Source of the DNA: an uncultured Lachnospiraceae bacterium
GTDB lineage: Bacteria; Bacillota_A; Clostridia; Lachnospirales; Lachnospiraceae
DNA: 18,866 bases
Reading direction: 5' to 3'
Assembly (NCBI GenBank): GCA_902780985.1
Contig: CACZHN010000064.1
Location: 1 to 18,866, forward strand
Part shown: in pieces, positions 1 to 5,634 of the stretch
Numbering within the stretch: the first letter of the stretch is position 1
How the letters are laid out: the number at the start of each line of letters is the position of its first letter
Made by a program: the position numbers and the translations under genes
Notes under the pieces: model-generated
Database searches by the model: none
What the model saw: only the letters and a program-made list of their open reading frames with translations
What the model was told of the DNA's origin: nothing

Positions 1-249
1 CGCCGTCTGACAGGCTTATGATTTCAGTAGCTTCATGATTCTTCCCAACCCTCAAAGCTTTGGGCGGAAGTGCTCCGACTCATCGATGCCCGTATCGCAT
101 GCATCGGATGACACGCGGCGGACAGCTGCCATTAGGCAGCGAGTGCTACTCTATCGTTAGCGTTTATTTTTTTTAAAGGTTTTAACGAGGTCCCTCACCT
201 CGGATGGCTGCCCTGATTTCAGAATCCCTGTCGAAACCAGTACTACCCC
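1..249 (-). ncRNA. ssrA: tmRNA (transfer-messenger RNA), 5' part; 3' end beyond window
   Basis: The minus strand carries the conserved tmRNA 5' end (GGGG then UAGUACUGGUUUCGACAGGG) ending at 249. It is followed by a PK1-like helix (CGAGGU pairing with ACCUCG near 182-200), an A-rich single-stranded segment, and the conserved AAUAAACGCUAACGAU entry to the tag reading frame. The stop codon sits in a hairpin (GCUGCC-UAA-UGGCAGC), as is usual for helix 5. The RNA frees stalled ribosomes together with SmpB and tags the nascent peptide for proteolysis. It lies downstream of rnr and smpB on the same strand, a common Firmicute order. The 3' acceptor half (pseudoknots, T-arm, CCA end) is off the left edge, so one-piece architecture is likely but not shown. 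Confidence 0.95.
132..161 (-). other. tmRNA tag-peptide reading frame
   Basis: Reading the minus strand from 161, the codons are GCT AAC GAT AGA GTA GCA CTC GCT GCC TAA, giving the tag ANDRVALAA. The resume codon GCT and the ALAA end recognised by ClpXP-type proteases are as in other tmRNAs. The tag is one codon shorter than the ten-codon E. coli tag. The reading is direct; the resume position is inferred from alignment with the known A-AND pattern. Confidence 0.9.
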
Positions 250-260
250 GGTCTGGTATA

Positions 261-289
261 TTTAGATTAATCTACTGACGGCTCTTCAA
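261..289 (-). promoter_or_regulatory. possible ssrA promoter inside the end of the upstream gene
   Basis: On the minus strand TTGAAG (284-289) is separated by 17 bases from TCTAAA (261-266). This would start transcription about five bases before the mature tmRNA 5' end, a short leader of the kind RNase P trims. The -10 match is poor and the -35 lies within the coding end of the preceding gene, so read-through from that gene is an equally good explanation. Confidence 0.3.
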
Positions 290-689
290 TAGGATCGGCT
301 TCAATAGCCTCTGCTCCTACTTCTGCCTCGCCGTTATCGACTGTAGCAGCTTCGCCTTCTGTAGTAGTATCTGCTTCTGTTACATCTTCTGCAGGCGCTT
401 CTGTTGCTTCTTCACTTGTATAAGTGTTTCCAACGAAGAAATCAGCATAGTTTTCAACCCAGTAATTATCGAACCACTCACTGTAATGAAGTGATGAGAT
501 GGTTGCATGCTCTTCGGCTTTCTTCTTCTCGTATTTGTAAATAGCCTTACCGAGAGGAATTCCTATAAGTGCTCCGAAAGCAAGTGCGAGTATAAATACT
601 ATAAGTGCTTTCTTTACCTTCTGAAGTTTTAAATCTCTTGATCTGTTTTTCTTTTCTTTCTTATATCTGTCTACTTTTGCCTGACTCAT
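267..689 (-). CDS. unrecognised single-pass membrane protein with acidic tail, between smpB and ssrA
   Basis: No family was recognised. The start is ATG at 689, with AAAGGTGAT just upstream; an in-frame GTG three codons earlier lies inside that SD and cannot be the start. The 140-residue product has a strongly basic N-terminus (residues 1-27), one hydrophobic helix (about 28-47) and then KYEKKK. A short aromatic segment follows (HYSEWFDNYWVENYADFF, about 69-86), and then an acidic, low-complexity tail rich in E, A, T and D. Positive-inside rules place the N-terminus in the cytoplasm and the tail outside. It has its own promoter (747-775) and ends only 17 bases before the tmRNA 5' end, so it may be co-transcribed with ssrA. 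The aromatic patch is the part most likely to be conserved. Confidence 0.75.
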   Translation of the reverse strand: MSQAKVDRYKKEKKNRSRDLKLQKVKKALIVFILALAFGALIGIPLGKAIYKYEKKKAEEHATISSLHYSEWFDNYWVENYADFFVGNTYTSEEATEAPAEDVTEADTTTEGEAATVDNGEAEVGAEAIEADPIEEPSVD

Positions 690-746
690 GATAATCACCT
701 TTTTTATGTTTCAGATATGCGGATTCCCATCCACACCCAATGCATT

Positions 747-775
747 ATTTTACATTTATCCGACATGAAAATCAA
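747..775 (-). promoter_or_regulatory. sigma-A-type promoter for the small membrane-protein gene
   Basis: On the minus strand TTGATT (770-775), a 17-base spacer and TAAAAT (747-752) match the consensus well. The expected start of transcription is near 740, leaving a leader of about 50 bases. It lies just after the smpB stop codon, so the membrane protein and possibly ssrA can be transcribed independently of smpB. Confidence 0.6.
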
Positions 776-782
776 TATATTA

Positions 783-1253
783 TTATTTTAAGTTCCTGAT
801 CTTAAAATCTCTCTGAGCTTCTCTCTGCTGGTCTTTTTTAGCTATATCCGCTCTCTTATCATAGAGCTTCTTACCTCTTGCCAGACCTACCTCGATCTTA
901 ACGTTACTGTTGTTCCAGTAAACCTTAAGAGGCATAAGTGTAAAGCCCTTCTCTTTGATCTTCTCAGCCAGTTTCCTGATCTCGTACTTATGAAGCAGGA
1001 GCTTTCTTTTTCGGAGAGGATCCTTGTTGAATATATTTCCCTTCTCATAAGGATTGATATTCATCTTGTAAATGAATACCTCTCCGTTCTCAACGCCTAT
1101 ATAGGACTCTTTGATGGAACAGTTGCCCTGTCTGAGGGACTTAACCTCTGTTCCGAAAAGTTCTATTCCCGCTTCGTAAGTCTCGTCGATGAAATAATCA
1201 TGATAGGCTTTCTTATTGTTTGCTATTAATCTTGTGCCTTTTTCCTTTGCCAT
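783..1253 (-). CDS. smpB: SsrA-binding protein SmpB
   Basis: SmpB binds the tRNA-like domain of tmRNA, delivers it to stalled ribosomes and places its C-terminal tail in the empty mRNA channel. The 156-residue length is typical. Hallmarks visible are the N-terminal NKKAYHDYF, the segment [15 protein letters not shown] (about residues 29-43), the basic [12 protein letters not shown], and [20 protein letters not shown] leading into GKKLYDKR. The C-terminal tail runs [18 protein letters not shown]. The tail lysines and arginines are those expected to contact the decoding centre. An SD (AAAGGCAG) precedes the ATG. The gene starts 17 bases after the rnr stop codon, so rnr and smpB form an operon, with ssrA two genes further on. 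Confidence 0.97.
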   Translation of the reverse strand: MAKEKGTRLIANNKKAYHDYFIDETYEAGIELFGTEVKSLRQGNCSIKESYIGVENGEVFIYKMNINPYEKGNIFNKDPLRKRKLLLHKYEIRKLAEKIKEKGFTLMPLKVYWNNSNVKIEVGLARGKKLYDKRADIAKKDQQREAQRDFKIRNLK

Positions 1254-1270
1254 CTTTATCTGCCTTTATC

Positions 1271-3430
1271 TTATTCTGTGAATTCGAAATCGATCACTCT
1301 GTCGATTTTATCACATTTTACAACTTTAACAACTGCTTTATCTCCGAGACGGAATCTGCGTCCCGTGGAGTTGCCTGCCATTTCCATCTTTTCCTCGTTG
1401 TAAACATAGAAATCATCATCCAGAGATGCCACGCTTACGGCTCCCTCGATTGTATTCTCCAACTCAACGAAAATGTACTGGGATGTAAATCCGGAAATCA
1501 TACCGCTGAACTCTTCACCGATATGCTCGGACATGTATTCTATCTCCTTAAGCTTCTCCACATCACGCTCTGCGGTCTCGGCTCTTCTCTCCTTAAATGA
1601 ATTATCCTCCGCAACCTTCGGAAGCAGTTTGGAATAATGCCTTATGCGCTTCTCATCCAGCTTTCCGTGGAGGTTCTCCTTGATGATCCTGTGGATCTGA
1701 AGATCCGGATATCTTCTGATAGGAGAAGTAAAATGACAGTAATACTTGCAGGCCAGTCCGAAATGTCCGAGACACTCCGTTCCGTAGCGAGCCTGCTGCA
1801 TGCTTCTGAGAGTCAGTCTGGTTACAAGCGCCTCGTAAGGCTTTCCTTCTATACTCTTAAGAAGCTTCTGGAATTCCTTCGGATGCATCTTGTCACGGCT
1901 TACCTTAAAGTACATGCCGAAATTACGGATGACCGCCCGAAGAGAATCCACCTTCTCCTCATTCGGAACCTCGTGAACTCTGAACTCGAAAGGAAGGTCT
2001 GCCCAGTAATACTCTTCTGCCACGGTTTCGTTGGCTATGAGCATGAAGTCCTCGATGATCTTTGTGGCGCAGTTTCTCTCGTAAGGCTTGATCTCTACCG
2101 GCTTTCCGTCATCATCTACGATGATCTTGGTCTCGGAAACATCGAAATCGATGGAACCTCTGGCGGTTCTCACCTCTCTCAGCTTCTCGGAAAGCTCAAG
2201 CATAAGTCTGAACATAGGGATAAGCGGCTTATATCTTTCAACAGGCGCACCCTCACGGCCTTCAAGGATAGCTGCCACATCCGTATAGTTCATTCTCTCA
2301 TTTACATTTATAACACCTTCGCATATCTCATGAGATATCACACGGCCTCTGTCGTCTATATCCATAATGCAGGACAGAGTAAGTCTGTCCACGTCGTGAT
2401 TCAGCGAGCAGATTCCGTTGGAAAGCTTATGCGGAAGCATAGGGATAACACTGTCTACCAGATAGTTACTGGTACCTCTGTTAAGTGCTTCCTTATCCAG
2501 CGCGGAATTCTCCTTAACATACTCGGATACGTCCGCTATATGAACGCCCAGATGATATATGCCGTTCTCATATGTAAGAGTTATGGCATCATCCAGATCC
2601 TTTGCATCTTCTCCGTCGATAGTTACGGTATCCAGATTTCTGAAGTCGCGTCTTCCCTCCAGCTGTGCCGGATCCACCTCTTCCGGAATCGAAAGAAGCT
2701 GCTGCTCAACCGCATCCGGGAACTCCACAGGAATGTTGTAACTCTTTATTACGGAAAGGATATCCGTAGCAGGATCATCCACATGTCCTATAACCTCGGT
2801 AACGACGCCCGTCGGCGACTTCTTGCCGTTGCCGTAATCCTGAAGCTCCACGATAACAAGGCTTCCCGAAACCGCACCCTTGCTGGCCTTTTCCGGAATG
2901 AAAATGTCATCGGCAATCTTCTTGTTGTTCGGGATTACGAAACCGTAACCGTCGGAAGCCTGATACACACCGATAAGTGTGGTTATGCCTCTGTTAAGAA
3001 TGCGGACAACTCTCGCCTCGCTCTTCATATCCCTTGCATAACTTCTCTTGGTAACCTGGATAAGCACCTTATCATCATGAAATGCATTCAAAGAATCCTT
3101 AAGCGGTATAAAGAAGTCATCCGAATATCCCTCAACGCTTACGAAACCGAAGCCTCGTCTGGTGCTGAGGAAAGTTCCCACCAGCACATTGTCCGGCGGA
3201 AGCATATATCTGTTATTCTTTGTCTTTACGATGCTGACCTCGTCTTCCATATCAGTAAGAAGCTTGAGGAACTTATCATCGTCTTCATCATCTATTTCAA
3301 AAAAGTTCTTTAATTCCTTATATCTGGATGGCTTATAATCCTTCTCTGCCATACGGTCAAGAAGTCTCTCGTGTAAATCCTCACGAAACGCCAGTTCCTC
3401 TTCAGAATACTCAACCTCATTAAAATCCAT
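1271..3430 (-). CDS. rnr: ribonuclease R (3'-5' exoribonuclease, RNB family)
   Basis: RNase R degrades structured RNA from the 3' end and, with tmRNA-SmpB, clears the non-stop mRNA from rescued ribosomes. The chosen start is ATG at 3430, preceded by GGGGG at a spacing of about seven; a TTG eight codons upstream overlaps that SD. The protein is 719 residues. Cold-shock/OB domains lie at about 75-215 (including RRGFGFVSVEG and DGYGFVIPNN). The RNB catalytic core begins with DGEDAKDLDDA (about 272-282), whose aspartates bind Mg2+, and includes HFTSPIRRYPDLQIHR (about 566-581). A C-terminal S1 domain lies at about 636-719. It stops directly after S1, without the lysine-rich tail of the longer E. 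coli enzyme. It has its own promoter after the secG terminator and is followed closely by smpB. Confidence 0.96.
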   Translation of the reverse strand: MDFNEVEYSEEELAFREDLHERLLDRMAEKDYKPSRYKELKNFFEIDDEDDDKFLKLLTDMEDEVSIVKTKNNRYMLPPDNVLVGTFLSTRRGFGFVSVEGYSDDFFIPLKDSLNAFHDDKVLIQVTKRSYARDMKSEARVVRILNRGITTLIGVYQASDGYGFVIPNNKKIADDIFIPEKASKGAVSGSLVIVELQDYGNGKKSPTGVVTEVIGHVDDPATDILSVIKSYNIPVEFPDAVEQQLLSIPEEVDPAQLEGRRDFRNLDTVTIDGEDAKDLDDAITLTYENGIYHLGVHIADVSEYVKENSALDKEALNRGTSNYLVDSVIPMLPHKLSNGICSLNHDVDRLTLSCIMDIDDRGRVISHEICEGVINVNERMNYTDVAAILEGREGAPVERYKPLIPMFRLMLELSEKLREVRTARGSIDFDVSETKIIVDDDGKPVEIKPYERNCATKIIEDFMLIANETVAEEYYWADLPFEFRVHEVPNEEKVDSLRAVIRNFGMYFKVSRDKMHPKEFQKLLKSIEGKPYEALVTRLTLRSMQQARYGTECLGHFGLACKYYCHFTSPIRRYPDLQIHRIIKENLHGKLDEKRIRHYSKLLPKVAEDNSFKERRAETAERDVEKLKEIEYMSEHIGEEFSGMISGFTSQYIFVELENTIEGAVSVASLDDDFYVYNEEKMEMAGNSTGRRFRLGDKAVVKVVKCDKIDRVIDFEFTE

Positions 3431-3490
3431 ATTAATACCCCCGTTTATATCCAATACAAAAACGCAGCCTGATGCCGCACCACTGATTAC

Positions 3491-3519
3491 ATTATAATAC
3501 CGATAACCCTATTTGAGAA
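3491..3519 (-). promoter_or_regulatory. promoter for rnr-smpB
   Basis: On the minus strand a perfect TATAAT (3491-3496) follows TTCTCA (3514-3519) with a 17-base spacer. The -35 sits in the tail of the secG terminator. The expected leader before the rnr ATG is about 55 bases. Confidence 0.6.
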
Positions 3520-3553
3520 ATAAAAAAAGTGCTCTGCATAAACAGAGCACTTT
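3515..3553 (-). terminator. intrinsic terminator of secG
   Basis: There is an 11-bp perfect stem, AAAGTGCTCTG (3543-3553 read on minus) with its complement at 3526-3536, and a 6-base loop. On the minus strand it is followed by a run of T. It lies just downstream of the secG stop codon and just upstream of the rnr promoter. Confidence 0.9.
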
Positions 3554-3566
3554 GAAATAAACTCTC

Positions 3567-3803
3567 TTATCTAAACCACTTTGATCCGAGGATTGCTGCA
3601 AGCACGAAGAACAGTATTCCGAGAAAAGCTGTAACTCTCTTGATGACAGCTTCCTTGGAATGCTTCTTATTCTTGCTCCAATATGTATCTACAGTTCCTG
3701 TAAGTGCGGAACCAAATCCCTGATCTTTTCCTTCCTGAGAAAGAACTATGATTGTAAGTGCTACTGCTACTAAAACAAATAAGATTGTAAGTGCGATCTT
3801 CAA
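3567..3803 (-). CDS. secG: preprotein translocase subunit SecG
   Basis: SecG is the small accessory subunit of the SecYEG membrane channel. The product (78 residues from the TTG start at 3803) has two hydrophobic helices (about 3-22 and 55-75). Between them is the loop motif LSQEGKDQGFGSALTG, characteristic of SecG. The start is chosen as TTG because GGAGG (3813-3817) directly abuts an ATG at 3812, leaving no spacing, but stands nine bases before the TTG. Starting there gives MKIALTILFVLV, the usual SecG N-terminus. The alternative ATG would add only three residues (MIK). It has its own promoter and terminator, so it is monocistronic. The secG-rnr-smpB-ssrA order is widely conserved in Firmicutes. 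Confidence 0.93.
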   Translation of the reverse strand: MKIALTILFVLVAVALTIIVLSQEGKDQGFGSALTGTVDTYWSKNKKHSKEAVIKRVTAFLGILFFVLAAILGSKWFR

Positions 3804-3863
3804 CTTTATCATCCTCCAAAAATCAGCTGTTCGATTACAGCTTCCGAAAAATCATACTTGGTT

Positions 3864-3892
3864 ATATTAGCATATCAAAGCACTATATGCAA
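3864..3892 (-). promoter_or_regulatory. promoter for secG
   Basis: On the minus strand TTGCAT (3887-3892), a 17-base spacer ending in TGC (an extended -10 feature) and TAATAT (3864-3869) are found. The leader to the TTG start would be about 50 bases. It stands back to back with the promoter of the plus-strand ABC-F gene. Confidence 0.55.
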
Positions 3893-3919
3893 GAGCAATT
3901 TTTACATTTTATTTTAATC

Positions 3920-3948
3920 TTGATGGATTTCATCAAATGACATATACT
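3920..3948 (+). promoter_or_regulatory. promoter for the ABC-F gene, with overlapping inverted repeat
   Basis: TTGATG (3920-3925), a 17-base spacer and TATACT (3943-3948) make a good sigma-A-type promoter. The predicted leader is only about 25 bases. An inverted repeat, TTGATG-GATTT-CATCAA (3920-3936), covers the -35 and the first half of the spacer and could be an operator. Confidence 0.65.
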
Positions 3949-3979
3949 ACACTAGATTCTTAAGAAATGAGGAACCGAA

Positions 3980-5539
3980 ATGAGTATATTAAATGTAGAA
4001 CACCTGACCCACGGATTCGGAGACAGGGCCATCTTTGAGGATGTGTCATTCCGACTTCTTGCGGGAGAACATATAGGACTGGTCGGAGCAAACGGTGAAG
4101 GAAAATCCACCTTCATGAATATAATCACAGGTTCGCTCCAGCCGGACGAAGGAAAAATCGAATGGGCTAAAAACGTAAAGGCCGGTTATCTGGATCAGCA
4201 TGCTGTCCTTAAGGAAGGCATGACCATAAAAGATGTACTGGCAAGCGCTTTCGAGCCGCTCTTTGATATGGAAGCCCGTATGAACGAGCTTTATGAAAAG
4301 ATGGGCGATGCCACCGATGAAGAAATGGCAGCATATATGGAAGAAACCGGAACAATTCAGGACCTTCTGACAAACCACGACTTTTATATGATAGATTCAA
4401 AGGTCGAGGAAGTCGCCAGAGCTCTGGGTCTTCTGGATCTCGGACTGGACAGAGACGTAACGGAACTTTCAGGCGGACAGAGAACAAAAATACTTCTCGG
4501 AAAGCTTCTGCTTGAGAAGCCTGATATCCTTCTTCTGGACGAGCCTACTAACTATCTGGATGCCGAGCACATCGCATGGCTTACAAGATATCTGCAGGAA
4601 TATGAGAATGCTTTCATACTCATTTCCCATGATATCCCGTTCCTGAACAGCGTAGTCAATATCATCTATCACATGGACGGTCAGTATCACTCTCTTGATA
4701 GATACGTAGGTGATTACGATAAGTTCACGGAAGTATACGAAGCAAAGAAGGCACAGCGTGAAGCCGCATATAACCGTCAGCAGCAGGAAATCGCAGAGCT
4801 TAAGGATTTCGTAGCCCGTAACAAGGCAAGAGTCGCAACAAGAAATATGGCCATGTCCCGCCAGAAGAAACTGGACAACATGGATATAATCGAGAAGATA
4901 TATGATAAGCCGAAGCCGGAATTTAACTTTATAGTCGGAAAAACTCCGAGCAAGGTACTTTTCGAGACCAAGGATCTGATCATCGGATATGACGAACCGC
5001 TTTCATCTCCTCTTTCGGTTCACATGGAGCGCGGTTCCAGAATAGTTCTCACAGGTTCCAACGGTATCGGTAAGACAACTCTTCTGAAGAGTATCCTCGG
5101 ACTTATCCCTGCACTTCAGGGAAGCGTGGAACTGGGCGAAAATCTTGAAATAGGTTATTTCGAACAGGAGATGCCTTCGGATATAGAGACCACATGTCTT
5201 CAGGAAATCTGGAACGAATTCCCGGGATTCACTCAGTATGAAGTACGTTCAGCCCTTGCAAAATGCGGACTTACAACAAAGCATATCGAAAGCAAGTGCA
5301 AGGTACTCTCCGGTGGAGAGCAGGCAAAGGTACGCCTCTGCAAGCTGATAAACAGAGCATCCAATCTTCTGGTACTGGATGAGCCTACAAACCATCTGGA
5401 TGTAGACGCAAAAGACGAACTGGCCGGAGCCTTAAAAGATTATAAGGGAAGCATCCTTATGGTATGTCACGAACCTGAATTCTATGAGGATATCGCAACC
5501 GAGATATGGGATTGTACCAAGTGGACAACCAAGATATAA
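3980..5539 (+). CDS. ABC-F family ATPase (ribosome-acting translation factor or antibiotic-protection type)
   Basis: ABC-F proteins have two ATP-binding cassettes on one chain and no membrane domain; studied members bind the ribosomal E site and alter peptidyl-tRNA placement. The 519-residue product shows cassette 1 with Walker A GANGEGKST (about 37-45), signature LSGGQ (about 164) and Walker B LLLDEPTNYLD (about 185-195). Next comes the interdomain linker rich in K, R, Q and E (about 250-300). Cassette 2 has GSNGIGKTT, LSGGEQ and LVLDEPTNHLD. It is soluble and ends soon after cassette 2, with no long C-terminal extension. The SD GAGGAACC precedes the ATG. The short 5' leader leaves little room for the attenuator typical of inducible resistance ABC-Fs, which favours a housekeeping role of the Uup/YkpA/EttA kind. 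The subfamily was not resolved. Confidence 0.9.
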   Translation: MSILNVEHLTHGFGDRAIFEDVSFRLLAGEHIGLVGANGEGKSTFMNIITGSLQPDEGKIEWAKNVKAGYLDQHAVLKEGMTIKDVLASAFEPLFDMEARMNELYEKMGDATDEEMAAYMEETGTIQDLLTNHDFYMIDSKVEEVARALGLLDLGLDRDVTELSGGQRTKILLGKLLLEKPDILLLDEPTNYLDAEHIAWLTRYLQEYENAFILISHDIPFLNSVVNIIYHMDGQYHSLDRYVGDYDKFTEVYEAKKAQREAAYNRQQQEIAELKDFVARNKARVATRNMAMSRQKKLDNMDIIEKIYDKPKPEFNFIVGKTPSKVLFETKDLIIGYDEPLSSPLSVHMERGSRIVLTGSNGIGKTTLLKSILGLIPALQGSVELGENLEIGYFEQEMPSDIETTCLQEIWNEFPGFTQYEVRSALAKCGLTTKHIESKCKVLSGGEQAKVRLCKLINRASNLLVLDEPTNHLDVDAKDELAGALKDYKGSILMVCHEPEFYEDIATEIWDCTKWTTKI

Positions 5540-5540
5540 A

Positions 5541-5634
5541 TGACGCACGGGATGGCACACGGGGACGGAGGTTAAGTATTCATTTTGAATACTTAACCTC
5601 CGTCCCCGTGTGCCATCCCGTGTGTCAACTTTTT
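5541..5634 (+). terminator. 42-bp-arm inverted repeat acting as (bidirectional) terminator; REP/MITE-like
   Basis: The arms 5541-5582 and 5586-5627 are complementary at 41 of 42 positions around a TTT loop. The single exception (5545 with 5623) is a G-U pair in plus-strand RNA. A run of T (5630-5634) follows on the plus strand. The repeat begins one base after the ABC-F stop codon and ends a few bases before the convergent kinase stop codon, so it can terminate both. It is far longer than an ordinary terminator and contains GGCACACGGGGACGG. In the reviewer's recollection this resembles dispersed palindromes near IS200-like REP transposases; that link was not checked. Confidence 0.75.

Noticed and set aside
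1637..3313. Long plus-strand open frame (558 codons) opposite rnr
   Set aside because: It is fully antisense to the RNase R coding region, has no recognisable domain and no SD, and arises from the codon pattern of rnr.
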